This document shows positions 25,491-34,678 of a stretch of DNA of 64,000 nt, one piece after another. The stretch's first letter is position 1, and each line of letters starts with the position of its first letter. This DNA comes from Burkholderiales bacterium. GTDB lineage: Bacteria > Pseudomonadota > Gammaproteobacteria > Burkholderiales > JAEUOS01. The notes under the pieces are model-generated. The model made no database searches. It saw only the letters and a list, made by a program, of their open reading frames with translations, and had not been told where the DNA came from. Position numbers and translations under genes: made by a program. Location: NCBI GenBank assembly GCA_016790635.1, contig JAEUOR010000008.1, positions 62,001-126,000 on the forward strand, in the 5' to 3' direction.

Positions 25491-28400
25491 ATGGATTCCT
25501 CGCGCCTTTCATCGCCCCCGGGCGTCGCGTTCCATATCCGGCGCGTGATTGTGCGCACCCTGCGCACGATCGAGTGGCTGCTTTGGGCGGTGTTTTTCAT
25601 CGTCGCCCTGACTTTCATCGCGTTGCGCTACGCGATCCTGCCGCACATCGAGCAATACCGCCCGCAGGTCGAGGCGGCGCTGTCTCAGGCGCTGAAGCAA
25701 AAGGTCACGATCGGGCGCATGGAGGCGGGCTGGGACGGCCTGCGCCCGGACCTGGATCTTTTCGACGTGCGCCTCTATGACCGTCAGGGCCGGCCGGCGC
25801 TGGCGCTGCCCTTTCTCTCGGTCACGCCCTCGTGGTGGTCGATTCCGGCGCGCGAGTTGCGCCTGCATCAGCTGGAGATCGTCGGCGCGGACCTCGACGT
25901 GCGGCGCACGCGCGGCGGCAGGATCGTCATCGCCGGATTCGAACTTGCCGCCGAGAGGGATGACAGCGAGAACTCCGACTGGATCCTCGCGCAACGGCGC
26001 ATCGTGGTGACCGAATCGCGGCTGCGCTGGAACGACGAGGCGCGTGCGGCTCCGGAACTGGCGCTCAACAACATCCGCGCGGTGATCGAGAACGACGGCA
26101 ACCGGCACCGTTTCGGTTTTGCCGCCGACCCGCCGCGCGAGCTGGCTTCGCGCCTGGACTTGCGCGCCGACCTGACCGGCGTGTCGCTGAACCTGCTCAA
26201 GGACTGGAGCGGCAGCCTTTATGCCGACCTCAAGTACATCGACCTCGCCGCGTGGCGTGCCTGGCTGGACTATCCGGCCGACGTCCGTTCCGGGCAGGGG
26301 AGCCTGCGCGCCTGGCTTGGTTTCGTCGGCAGCCATCTTGAGTTCTTCACCGCCGACATCGGTCTTGACCGCGCGCAGGCGCGCCTGGGTCCCGACTTGC
26401 CGGTCCTGGCCCTGACCAGGGTGTCCGGGCGCATCGGCGCGCGCGAGCTGTCCACCGGCGGCAAGGCGCTGGGCTTCCTGCGCATCGGCAGCAAGGAGGT
26501 CACCGGATTCGAGGTGCGTGCGCGCCAGATCGCCCTCACGACCGAGGACGGCATGGTGTTGAAGCCGGCCGATTTCGTGGTCAAGACCCAAGGAGCGCGC
26601 GCCAACCGCCCGCAGGAGATCGAGGTCGAGGCCAATTCGCTCGACCTGGAGCCCTTGGCGACCCTCATTGAACACCTGCCGGTCGACGCCGCGGCGCGCC
26701 GGGCGCTGGCCGAATTCAACCCGCGCGGCGAGGTCTTCGACCTCAATGCCACCTGGCGCGGGGATTTCGACGCGCCCCAAGGCTTCACCGCGCGTGCCCG
26801 CTTTTCCGACCTGGCCTTGGCCGCGCGCGGCCTGGTGCCCGGTTTCGCCGGATTGTCGGGCACCGTGGAGGCCACCGAGAAGGGTGGCTCGATGCTGCTC
26901 GCCAGTCGCGGTACGGCTCTGGACCTGCCGCGCGTCTTCGAGGACCCGCGCTTGAACCTCGATGTGCTGTCGGCCAACCTGCGCTGGGCCTATCCGAATG
27001 GCCGTCTCGAGGTACGCGCCGACGCGGTGCAGTTCGCCAACGAGGATGCGAGCGGCTCGGCGCAGGCCCTCTATCGCGTCGTGCCCGATACGCCGGGCTA
27101 CCTGGAATTGACCGCCAAACTCGCGCGCGCCAACGGCGCGCGCGTGCATCGCTACCTGCCGCGGGATCTCGAGGACACGCGGCGCTGGCTGGTAGCGGCG
27201 ATCGAGAAGGCCCGGGTCGACGAGGCCACGTTCGCGGTCAAGGGCAATATCCATGACTTTCCCTTCGCGGACGCGAAGAAGGGCAACTTCCGCGTGTTGG
27301 TCAGGATCAGCGACGGCGCTCTCAAGTACGCGCCGGACTGGCCGGGGGTGGAAAGCGTCAAGGGCGAGCTGATCTTCGAACGGCAACGCATGGAGTTCCG
27401 CGGCAACACGCCGGGTACCGTCGGCGGCACGCGCCTCGGGCGCCTCGAGGTGAAGATTGCCGACCTGGGGGCGCGCCCCGCGGTCCTCACGATGAACGGC
27501 GGTGCGGAGGGACCAACGCAGGCCTTCCTGGAGTTCATCAACGACAGCCCGGTGCACGGCATGATCGACAAGTTCACCGAGACCATGCGCGCCGGCGGCA
27601 CCGGGCGCCTGACGTTGCAGCTGACCCTGCCGATCAAGGAAGTGCAGAAGACCCGCGTCACCGGCCAATACACCTTTGTCAACAACGACATCAGGCTCGA
27701 CGACGATCTGCCGCAACTCGCGCGCGTCAACGGCGTCCTGGCGTTCAGCGAGACCGGCTTCTCGCTGCGCCAGGTGCGCGGCGACGCGCTGGGTGGGCAA
27801 TTTAGCGTGGCCGGCGGTTCGCGCGGCGACGCGACCACCACGCTCAATGCCAGCGGCAACTTCACCATCCCGGGCGTGCGCACCTGGATCGACGATCCGA
27901 TCTTTGCTTCCTTGAGCGGCGGCTCGACCTGGCGCGCCACGATCAACGTGCGTCGCCGCGGCGGTGACGTGACCGTCGAATCGAATCTCGCCGGGGTCGC
28001 CATCGACCTGCCCGCCCCCCTGGGCAAGGCCGCCGCAGCCGAAACCCCCCTGCGGGTCGTGCGCACCCCCGTGGCTGGCAGCACGCGCGGCGAGGACGAG
28101 TTCAACGTGACCCTCGGTCGCTCCCTGAGTGCGCGCATGCAACGGCGGCCCGAGGGTGAGGACATGCGTTTCTCGCGCGGTGCGATCGGCATCGGCGAGG
28201 CCGCGCCGGCCCTGCCGCGCGGTGGCCTGGTCGTCGCCATGGCCGCGCCGGTGGTCGATTTCGAACTCTGGAAGGCGCGCGTCATCGACGCGCGCGGCGG
28301 TGCCGCGACCCCAGGGGCCGGCGGCGCTGGCTATTCCGCGTATCAACCCTTCCTGGCCACGCTCAAGGCCGATGCCTTCGACGTCTACGGCAAGCGCTTG

Positions 28401-29573
28401 AACCAGGTTCAGGTTGCCCTTTCCCAGGAGGGCGCGACGTGGGTGGCTGGCGTGGTCTCGCGCGAGGTCAACGGCGCGTTGACCTTCCGGCCCGGCGAAG
28501 GGCGTGATCCCGGGCGCCTTGGCGTGCGGTTGCGCAACCTGGTCGTGCCGGCGGGCGTGGCGCGCGGCGACGGGCGCACTGACACCCCGCTGGACCGCAT
28601 CGTCGACGACCTCCCCGCAGTGGACGCGCAGATCGATGCCTTCGAGGTCGCCGACAAGAAGCTCGGCGCCCTCGAGCTCCTTGCCATCAATGCCGGCGGC
28701 GAATGGCGCATCCAGCGCCTCAACCTGGCCAATCCTGACGGCGTGCTGGCCGGCAGCGGCGCGTGGCGCGCGCGCCGCCAGGGCGAGGCGCGGCGCAAGC
28801 TGGGGTTGGACTTCACACTCGAAGCCTACGATGCGGGCAAGCTTCTGGACCGCCTCGGTTTTCCCGGCACGCTGCGCGCGGGCAGCGGCAGGCTCGAAGG
28901 CAACCTGACCTGGGACGGCTCGCCGCTCGCGGTGGACTACCCGTCGCTGGCGGGGACGATGAACGTGCGCGTCGAGAAGGGCCAGTTCCTCAAGGCCGAC
29001 CCCGGAGTCGGCAAGTTGCTGGGCATCATGAGCCTGCAAGCCCTGCCGCGGCGCCTGACGCTGGACTTTCGCGATGTCTTTTCCGAAGGTTTTGCCTTCG
29101 ACCGCGTGTCGGCCTCCAGCCACGTCAATCGCGGCATCCTCTCGACGACCGATTTCAAGATGGAAGGGGTGTCAGCGGCGGTGCTCATGAACGGAGAGGT
29201 CGATCTGGTGCGCGAGACCCAGAATCTGCGCGCCGTGGTCCTGCCCGACCTGTCCGGCGGCATGGGGTCGGTGGTCACCGCGCTGCTCGGCAACCCGATC
29301 CTGGGACTGGCGACCTATCTTGCGCAGCGGGCCTTGAAGAACCCGCTGTCGCGCGCGTTCTCGTTCGAGTACGCCGTCACCGGCACCTGGGCCGACCCGC
29401 GCGTGGCGCGGGTGGAGAGCCCGCTGGCAAACGCGCCCGATCCGGCGCTGGGGCCGCAGGAGCCGCCTGCCCGTCCCCCGGCCGAGGTCGCGCCGGGTGG
29501 CACGGGCGAACTGCAGCCCGGGCGGGCGGCCGGCGATGGCGCGCGCACCGCGCGCGAGGAGCCCAAGCGATGA
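25491..29573 (+). CDS. yhdP: YhdP-family AsmA-like lipid-transport protein
   Basis: 1360 aa, in the usual size range of this long-protein family. One membrane anchor near residues 27-48 (LLWAVFFIVALTFIALRYAIL) is followed by a very long beta-rich periplasmic region with DUF3971-type and AsmA-like C-terminal repeats, consistent with a bridge-like groove. YhdP in E. coli helps move phospholipid to the outer membrane. Conserved C-terminal features include GKLLGIMSLQALPRRLTLDF near 1174-1193. The Pro-rich tail ends at the nitrilase start (ATGA overlap). The start was chosen at the ATG 8 codons before a basic, predicted cytoplasmic stretch; the ribosome site is weak. Confidence 0.88.
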   Translation: MDSSRLSSPPGVAFHIRRVIVRTLRTIEWLLWAVFFIVALTFIALRYAILPHIEQYRPQVEAALSQALKQKVTIGRMEAGWDGLRPDLDLFDVRLYDRQGRPALALPFLSVTPSWWSIPARELRLHQLEIVGADLDVRRTRGGRIVIAGFELAAERDDSENSDWILAQRRIVVTESRLRWNDEARAAPELALNNIRAVIENDGNRHRFGFAADPPRELASRLDLRADLTGVSLNLLKDWSGSLYADLKYIDLAAWRAWLDYPADVRSGQGSLRAWLGFVGSHLEFFTADIGLDRAQARLGPDLPVLALTRVSGRIGARELSTGGKALGFLRIGSKEVTGFEVRARQIALTTEDGMVLKPADFVVKTQGARANRPQEIEVEANSLDLEPLATLIEHLPVDAAARRALAEFNPRGEVFDLNATWRGDFDAPQGFTARARFSDLALAARGLVPGFAGLSGTVEATEKGGSMLLASRGTALDLPRVFEDPRLNLDVLSANLRWAYPNGRLEVRADAVQFANEDASGSAQALYRVVPDTPGYLELTAKLARANGARVHRYLPRDLEDTRRWLVAAIEKARVDEATFAVKGNIHDFPFADAKKGNFRVLVRISDGALKYAPDWPGVESVKGELIFERQRMEFRGNTPGTVGGTRLGRLEVKIADLGARPAVLTMNGGAEGPTQAFLEFINDSPVHGMIDKFTETMRAGGTGRLTLQLTLPIKEVQKTRVTGQYTFVNNDIRLDDDLPQLARVNGVLAFSETGFSLRQVRGDALGGQFSVAGGSRGDATTTLNASGNFTIPGVRTWIDDPIFASLSGGSTWRATINVRRRGGDVTVESNLAGVAIDLPAPLGKAAAAETPLRVVRTPVAGSTRGEDEFNVTLGRSLSARMQRRPEGEDMRFSRGAIGIGEAAPALPRGGLVVAMAAPVVDFELWKARVIDARGGAATPGAGGAGYSAYQPFLATLKADAFDVYGKRLNQVQVALSQEGATWVAGVVSREVNGALTFRPGEGRDPGRLGVRLRNLVVPAGVARGDGRTDTPLDRIVDDLPAVDAQIDAFEVADKKLGALELLAINAGGEWRIQRLNLANPDGVLAGSGAWRARRQGEARRKLGLDFTLEAYDAGKLLDRLGFPGTLRAGSGRLEGNLTWDGSPLAVDYPSLAGTMNVRVEKGQFLKADPGVGKLLGIMSLQALPRRLTLDFRDVFSEGFAFDRVSASSHVNRGILSTTDFKMEGVSAAVLMNGEVDLVRETQNLRAVVLPDLSGGMGSVVTALLGNPILGLATYLAQRALKNPLSRAFSFEYAVTGTWADPRVARVESPLANAPDPALGPQEPPARPPAEVAPGGTGELQPGRAAGDGARTAREEPKR

Positions 29574-30403
29574 CGAACCCGGCGCGGGTAGCCGCGATCC
29601 AGATGGTCTCGACCCCGGAGGTGGCCGAGAACCTGGCGGCGGCCGGCGAACTGATCGCGCGCGCGGCCGGCGAGGGCGCTCAGCTGGTCGCGCTGCCGGA
29701 GTACTTTTGCATCCTGGGACGCAAGGAGACCGACAAGGTCGAGGCGCGCGAGGTGCTGGGCACCGACAGTGGCGGACCGATCCACGACTGGCTGGCCGAG
29801 ACCGCGCGCCGGCACGGCGTGTGGATCGTCGGCGGCACGCTGCCGGTCGATTGCGGATCCGCCGCGCGCATCCTCAATACCTGTCTGGTGTTCGACGCCG
29901 CCGGCAAGCGCGTCGCGCGCTACGACAAGATCCATCTGTTCGGCTTCACCAGGGTGCACGAGGACGGTCGGGTGGAGAGTTTCGACGAGTCGCGCAGCAT
30001 CGTGCACGGCAAGAACCCTCCGGTAGCTCTCGACACCCCTTTCGGTCGCCTGGGACTGTCGGTGTGCTACGACCTGCGCTTCCCGGAGCTCTATCGCCTG
30101 CTGGGGGAGTGCGACCTGCTGCTGGTGCCCTCGGCGTTCACCGCCACCACCGGTCGCGCCCACTGGGAGGCCTTGCTGCGCGCACGCGCCATCGAGAACC
30201 TGGCCTATGTGCTGGCGCCGGCGCAGGGCGGCCTGCACGTCAATGGACGGCGCACCCACGGCCACAGCATGCTCATCGATCCGTGGGGAGAGATCCTGGC
30301 CTGCCAGCCCGAAGGGCCGGGCGTGGTCGCAGGCACGATCGACCGCGCGCACATCGCCGCCTGCCGCGCCAGCCTGCCTGCGCTGGCGCATCGCACGCTC
30401 TGA
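29570..30403 (+). CDS. Nitrilase-superfamily amidohydrolase (Nit1/Nit2 type)
   Basis: 277 aa. Complete Glu-Lys-Cys triad: E44 (LPEYF), K120 (YDKIHLF) and C166 ([10 protein letters not shown]). It resembles the Nit1/NitFhit branch whose members repair deaminated glutathione or hydrolyse omega-amides. It is coupled to yhdP by a 4-base overlap, with tldD following after 73 bases; the yhdP-nit-tldD order is common in this bacterial group. Confidence 0.9.
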   Translation: MTNPARVAAIQMVSTPEVAENLAAAGELIARAAGEGAQLVALPEYFCILGRKETDKVEAREVLGTDSGGPIHDWLAETARRHGVWIVGGTLPVDCGSAARILNTCLVFDAAGKRVARYDKIHLFGFTRVHEDGRVESFDESRSIVHGKNPPVALDTPFGRLGLSVCYDLRFPELYRLLGECDLLLVPSAFTATTGRAHWEALLRARAIENLAYVLAPAQGGLHVNGRRTHGHSMLIDPWGEILACQPEGPGVVAGTIDRAHIAACRASLPALAHRTL

Positions 30404-30476
30404 GGCGACCCGGCCTTGTCGCGGGGCTAGAATTTGGCTCCTTGAGTCCCCATGTAGGGGTAATAAGGTACAAGCC

Positions 30477-31928
30477 ATGCAAGTCGTCTCTCCCGATATC
30501 GAGCGCTTAGGCCTCGCCCGCTCGCTGCTCCTCGAACCCTATGGCCTCGACGAGGCGCGTCTGGAGAGTGTGCTCGCCTCGATGTTCCAGCGGCGCATCG
30601 ACTACGCCGACCTGTATTTCCAGTACGTCCGCTCCGAGGGCTGGAGCATCGAGGAAGGCATCGTCAAGTCCGGCAGTTTCAACATCGAGGAAGGCGTCGG
30701 GGTGCGCGCGGTGGCCGGCGAGAAGACCGCGTTCGCCTATTCGGACGACATCAGCCTGGCCGCGTTGAAGGATGCGGCAGCGGCAACGGCCGCGATCGCG
30801 GCGGCCGGCAATGCGCGGCGTCAACGACTGGGCGCGCCGCGGCCGCGCGGCCTGTATCGCGGCGTCGACCCGCTGGCCTCGCTGGCGGCCGAGCAGAAGG
30901 TCGCGCTTCTTGAGCGTGTCGAGAAGATCGCGCGCGGCATGGACCCGCGTGTGGTGCAGGTCATGGCCTCGCTCGGCGGTACCTACGAGGTGATGTTGGT
31001 CGCGCGCGGCGACGGCGTCGTCAGCGCCGACGTGCGCCCGCTGGTGCGCGTGTCGGTCACCGTCATCGCCGAGGAGGGCGGCCGGCGCGAGACCGGCTCC
31101 TCCGGCGGCGGTGGCCGCTTCGACTATGGCTATTTCAGCGATGCCATGCTGGCCGAGTACGCGGGCCAGGCTGTGCATGCGGCCCTGACCAACCTGGCTG
31201 CGGGGCCGGCGCCGGCCGGCACCATGAACGTGGTGCTCGGCAACGGCTGGCCTGGCATCCTGCTGCACGAGGCGGTCGGCCACGGACTGGAAGGCGACTT
31301 CAACCGCAAGGGCTCTTCCGCCTTCTCGGGGCGCATCGGCCAGCGGGTCGCCGCCAAGGGCGTCACGGTGGTCGACGACGGCACGCTGCCGGACCGGCGC
31401 GGTTCGCTCAATGTCGACGACGAAGGCAACCGCACGCAGTGCACCACGCTCATCGAGGACGGGATCCTGAAGGGCTACCTGCAGGATGCGCAGAACGCGC
31501 GCCTCATGAAGGTCCGGCCGACTGGCAACGGGCGACGCGAGTCCTTTGCGCATGTGCCCATGCCGCGCATGACCAACACCTACATGCTGGGCGGTTCGGT
31601 GGACCCGGGCGAGATCATTGCCTCGATCAAGAAAGGTCTTTACGCCAAGAACTTCGGTGGTGGTCAGGTCGACATCACCAGCGGCAAGTTCGTTTTCTCG
31701 GCCTCCGAGGCTTACCTGATCGAGAACGGCCGCGTCACGCGCCCGGTCAAGGGCGCGACCCTGATCGGCAACGGCCCCGACGCGCTGACCCGTGTCAAGC
31801 TGATCGGCAACGACATGCGCTTGGACAGCGGGGTCGGCACCTGCGGCAAGGACGGCCAGAGTGTGCCGGTCGGGGTGGGCCAGCCGACCCTGCGTATCGA
31901 CGGCCTGACCGTCGGCGGTACTGCCTGA
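30477..31928 (+). CDS. tldD: Metalloprotease TldD
   Basis: 483 aa. With TldE/PmbA, TldD forms a cytoplasmic zinc protease that trims unstructured peptides, including modified-peptide antibiotics and CcdA antitoxin in E. coli. The metal motif [11 protein letters not shown] is at about residues 264-274, followed by the typical [17 protein letters not shown] and the C-terminal [18 protein letters not shown]. No tldE/pmbA is in the window. Upstream lies a short CCCC-ATGTA-GGGG hairpin (30448-30460) and a -10-like TAGAAT (30428-30433). The CHAD gene starts 8 bases downstream. Confidence 0.95.
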   Translation: MQVVSPDIERLGLARSLLLEPYGLDEARLESVLASMFQRRIDYADLYFQYVRSEGWSIEEGIVKSGSFNIEEGVGVRAVAGEKTAFAYSDDISLAALKDAAAATAAIAAAGNARRQRLGAPRPRGLYRGVDPLASLAAEQKVALLERVEKIARGMDPRVVQVMASLGGTYEVMLVARGDGVVSADVRPLVRVSVTVIAEEGGRRETGSSGGGGRFDYGYFSDAMLAEYAGQAVHAALTNLAAGPAPAGTMNVVLGNGWPGILLHEAVGHGLEGDFNRKGSSAFSGRIGQRVAAKGVTVVDDGTLPDRRGSLNVDDEGNRTQCTTLIEDGILKGYLQDAQNARLMKVRPTGNGRRESFAHVPMPRMTNTYMLGGSVDPGEIIASIKKGLYAKNFGGGQVDITSGKFVFSASEAYLIENGRVTRPVKGATLIGNGPDALTRVKLIGNDMRLDSGVGTCGKDGQSVPVGVGQPTLRIDGLTVGGTA

Positions 31929-31936
31929 GGTGATCG

Positions 31937-32866
31937 GTGACGGCGCGGACGCATGCGGCGCCTGCGCCGGGCCGGATCGGGCCGGTGCGGGCGGAGCGCT
32001 TGCGCCTGCCGGCGGACGCGTCGCGGCGCGCCGCGTTCCTTGCCATCTCCGGCGCATCGATCGCGCAAATCATGGCCAATCGCAATGGCGCGCGCGCGGG
32101 CGAGGATCCGGAATACGTGCACCAGATGCGCGTCGGGCTGCGCCGGCTACGTTCCGCATTGCGCCTTTTTCGCGGGCATGAGCACTTGTTGTCCAGGCGC
32201 GATCGGCAGGCCGTGAAGACCCTCGGCCGCGTCCTGGGCGGCGTGCGCGACCTGGATGTCTTTGCTGCAGACATTGCCGGTGCCGGACTGGCGCCCGCAG
32301 CGCGGCGCGCGGCGCTGGCAAGGCTAGAGCCGCCGCGTGCCCGGGCGCGCGAAAAGCTCCTCGCCTGGCTCGACGGGCCGCGGCACGCGCGCCTGGAACA
32401 GCGTCTCGCGCTCTCGCTGGCAGCGGATCGCCCCGGCGGCGGTGCCGCCGTCCTGCCTTTCGCCGTGCGCGCTTTGGAGAGGGCGCATCGACCGCTGGCG
32501 CGGGCCGTGCGCGATATCGCCGCCCTGGACGAGCCGGCGCTGCACGCACTGCGCATCGAAGTTAAGCGCGCGCGCTATGCTGCCGAGTTCTTCGCCACGC
32601 TCGGCTGGGAGCGACCTGCGGGTGCATACGCGCGTGCGCTGGCCGCATTGCAGGACGCGCTGGGACGCATCAACGACATGGCGAGCGGTCGTGTATTGTT
32701 GACGCAGACCGGTATCGCGACGCGCACGTCCGCGCAGCTCATGCGCGAATGGCAGGTCGCTGCGCGGGCCGCCACTGCGAGCCTGCCGCAGCTTGCGGCA
32801 AACGCCATTGCGTGTGCCGGCTACTGGCAAACCGGAAAGGAGAAAAGGCATGTTCGAAGCTGCTGA
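31937..32866 (+). CDS. CHAD domain protein
   Basis: 309 aa with a GTG start. CHAD is a helical bundle lined with conserved histidines and basic residues that binds polyphosphate. Typical positions: HQMRVGLRRLRSALRLF near residues 62-78, LGGVRDLDVF near 99-108, and LHALRIEVKRARYAAEFF near 202-219. There is no CYTH triphosphatase domain; it is the stand-alone form. Its last 17 bases overlap the start of a polyphosphate:AMP phosphotransferase gene, so the two are translated together and probably act on the same polyphosphate pool. Confidence 0.85.
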   Translation: MTARTHAAPAPGRIGPVRAERLRLPADASRRAAFLAISGASIAQIMANRNGARAGEDPEYVHQMRVGLRRLRSALRLFRGHEHLLSRRDRQAVKTLGRVLGGVRDLDVFAADIAGAGLAPAARRAALARLEPPRARAREKLLAWLDGPRHARLEQRLALSLAADRPGGGAAVLPFAVRALERAHRPLARAVRDIAALDEPALHALRIEVKRARYAAEFFATLGWERPAGAYARALAALQDALGRINDMASGRVLLTQTGIATRTSAQLMREWQVAARAATASLPQLAANAIACAGYWQTGKEKRHVRSC

Positions 32867-34355
32867 AATCGGGCACAAGGTCGGCAAGGAGGAATTCTCC
32901 AGGCGCGAACCGCAATTGCGCGCGGCGTTGCTCAAGGCGCAATACGACGTGCTGCAGACCGGCACCTTTCCGGTGGTGATCGTCATCGGTGGGGTCGACG
33001 GCGCCGGCAAGGGCGAGACCGTCAACCTCTTCAACGAGTGGATGGACCCGCGTCACATCGTCACGCGCGCCTTCGGTGAGGCCTCCGACGAGGAAGCCGA
33101 GCGTCCGCCGATGTGGCGCTTCTGGCGCGCGCTGCCGCCCAAGGGGCGCATCGGCATCCTGTTCGGTTCCTGGTACACCGTTCCCATCGTCGATCGCGTG
33201 CTGCGTCGCACCGGCTCGGCGCAACTGATGCAGTCCATCGAGAGCATCCGCCATTTCGAGCGCATGCTTGTGGACGAAGGCGCGCTGGTCATCAAGTTCT
33301 GGTTCCACCTGTCCAAGGAGGCGCAGAAAAAGCGCCTCAAATCCCTGGAAAAGGATCCCAAGACGCGCTGGCGCGTGGCTCCCACCGACTGGGAGCGTTT
33401 CAAGATGTACGACCGCTTTCGCCGTGTTTCCGAGGAAGCGTTGCGCGAGACCTCGACCGGCGAGGCCCCTTGGACGGTGATCGAGGGGACCGATGCGAAC
33501 TATCGCTCGCTCACCGCCGGCCAGGTCCTGCTCGAGGCGCTGCACGCGCGCCTCGCCGCCGCGCACAAGGCCAAGGCTGCCAAGCCGGCGTTGCGCGCGG
33601 CCCCGGCAGCCGCGCAGCGCCCCGCCGACACCCGCAACGTCATCAACACGCTCGACTTCAGCGCCAAGCTGTCGCGCCAGGACTACGCGCGTCAGCTCGA
33701 GAAGTTCCAGGGACGGCTCAACATGCTCACACGCGACGCGCGTTTCCGGTCGCGCTCGGTGATCGCGGTTTTTGAAGGCCAGGATGCCGCCGGCAAGGGC
33801 AGCAGCATCCGCCGCATCACCGCGGCCATGGATGCGCGCCATTACCAGGTGATCCCGATCGCCGCACCCAGCGAGGAGGAACGCGCCCAGCCCTATTTGT
33901 GGCGCTTCTGGCGCCACCTGCCGCGCCAGGGACGCGTCACCATCTTCGACCGCTCGTGGTACGGCCGCGTCCTGGTCGAGCGCGTCGAAGGCTTTTGCTC
34001 CGAGGCCGACTGGATGCGCGCGTACCACGAGATCAACGACTTCGAGGAACAGGTGGCCAGGCATGACGGCGTGCTGGTCAAGTTCTGGGTCGCGATCACC
34101 AAGGAAGAGCAGCTGCGGCGCTTTCGCGAACGCCAGCGCATCGAGTTCAAACAGTTCAAGATCACCGACGAGGACTGGCGCAACCGGAAGAAGTGGGCCG
34201 CCTACGAGCGCGCCGTCTGCGACATGGTCGAGCGCACCAGCACCGCGCACGCGCCCTGGCACCTGATCCCCGCCAACGACAAGCTCTACGCCCGCATCAC
34301 CATGCTGAAGACCCTGTGCTCGCGCCTGGAAGCCGCCCTCGACGGAGAACGCTGA
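32850..34355 (+). CDS. pap: Polyphosphate:AMP phosphotransferase (double-domain PPK2, class II)
   Basis: 501 aa with two fused PPK2 domains. Walker A loops are GGVDGAGKGE at 47-56 and GQDAAGKGS at about 309-317; each domain has the lid and Walker B region (WRFWRALPPKGRIGILFGSW; DRSWYGRVLVERVEGF). Class II enzymes convert AMP to ADP using polyphosphate. The ATG at 32850 follows AAAGGAG. It lies inside the CHAD gene's last codons (17-base overlap). The class is recognised from two-domain length and domain order. Confidence 0.92.
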   Translation: MFEAAEIGHKVGKEEFSRREPQLRAALLKAQYDVLQTGTFPVVIVIGGVDGAGKGETVNLFNEWMDPRHIVTRAFGEASDEEAERPPMWRFWRALPPKGRIGILFGSWYTVPIVDRVLRRTGSAQLMQSIESIRHFERMLVDEGALVIKFWFHLSKEAQKKRLKSLEKDPKTRWRVAPTDWERFKMYDRFRRVSEEALRETSTGEAPWTVIEGTDANYRSLTAGQVLLEALHARLAAAHKAKAAKPALRAAPAAAQRPADTRNVINTLDFSAKLSRQDYARQLEKFQGRLNMLTRDARFRSRSVIAVFEGQDAAGKGSSIRRITAAMDARHYQVIPIAAPSEEERAQPYLWRFWRHLPRQGRVTIFDRSWYGRVLVERVEGFCSEADWMRAYHEINDFEEQVARHDGVLVKFWVAITKEEQLRRFRERQRIEFKQFKITDEDWRNRKKWAAYERAVCDMVERTSTAHAPWHLIPANDKLYARITMLKTLCSRLEAALDGER

Positions 34356-34435
34356 CAGATGGGGGCGCGGGCCGCCGCGCGCAGAGCGAATCATGGGGTT
34401 TTCCGCAGGCCGCAGCGAACAAGGGGCCTGCAGGC

Positions 34436-34464
34436 TTGCGGGGTCTGGCCATTCCGGGTAAAGT
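34436..34464 (+). promoter_or_regulatory. Predicted promoter of the aroG leader
   Basis: TTGCGG (34436-34441) and TAAAGT (34459-34464) are separated by 17 bp. Transcription would start near 34471, about 25 bases before the leader peptide start. Both hexamers are only moderate matches, so this is a proposal. Confidence 0.4.
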
Positions 34465-34495
34465 CCCGATTCGTTCAAAGTTCAAGAAACCCGAC

Positions 34496-34573
34496 GTGAC
34501 CGCGCGCTTTTACTTTTTCCACTTTTATTTCTACCTCGCCGCCGGCGGAGACAGTAGAGAGGACGCGCATTGA
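34496..34573 (+). CDS. Phe/Tyr-rich leader peptide of the DAHP synthase gene
   Basis: 25 codons from GTG to TGA. Codons 5-13 read FYFFHFYFY: five Phe and three Tyr in nine positions, with TTT and TAT used alongside TTC and TAC. Such a run is the hallmark of ribosome-mediated attenuation, where scarcity of the charged tRNA stalls the ribosome. Downstream lie a mutually exclusive antiterminator and terminator (34541-34630) and then the DAHP synthase gene. The ribosome site before the GTG is weak (AAGAAAC). No ATG is available in this frame nearby. The peptide itself is expected to have no other function. Confidence 0.7.
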   Translation: MTARFYFFHFYFYLAAGGDSREDAH

Positions 34574-34605
34574 CCTGAAGTCCAGAATTCTCGAAAACCG
34601 CCGGC
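34541..34605 (+). promoter_or_regulatory. Predicted antiterminator pairing
   Basis: GCCGGCGG at 34541-34548 (inside the leader codons) is an exact copy of the terminator's right arm (34615-34622). It can form 8 GC pairs with CCGCCGGC at 34598-34605, the terminator's left arm. The two pairings exclude each other. A ribosome waiting at the leader stop (34571-34573) would sit in the loop between the two segments and hinder the antiterminator. Confidence 0.65.
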
Positions 34606-34630
34606 CCCAAAAGCGCCGGCGGTTTTTTTT
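34594..34630 (+). terminator. Attenuator terminator before the DAHP synthase gene
   Basis: A perfect 12-bp stem (AAAACCGCCGGC, 34594-34605, with GCCGGCGGTTTT, 34615-34626) has a 9-base loop and a run of eight T (34623-34630). It is the strongest intrinsic terminator I see in the window. It lies 21 bases after the leader stop and 48 bases before the DAHP synthase start. Confidence 0.9.
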
Positions 34631-34678
34631 GTCCCGACCTCACCGCACCCGCCACATTGCCACCGCAGGAGATCCACC

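Noticed and set aside
25509..29123. A 1204-codon open frame on the minus strand
   Set aside because: It lies antisense to yhdP, is explained by GC-rich third positions lacking stop codons on the opposite strand, and its translation is low-complexity Arg/Ala/Gly/His-rich with no known motif.
30441..30460. CTTGAG next to CCCCATGT as a heat-shock sigma-32 promoter
   Set aside because: The two elements are almost adjacent, whereas sigma-32 promoters need about 13-15 bp between them; the CCCC-ATGTA-GGGG hairpin is a simpler description.
34594..34630. Hairpin read simply as the terminator of the pap gene
   Set aside because: It is 238 bases beyond the pap stop and immediately follows a Phe/Tyr-rich leader with a competing antiterminator segment, so an attenuator explains it better; it may still end read-through from pap.
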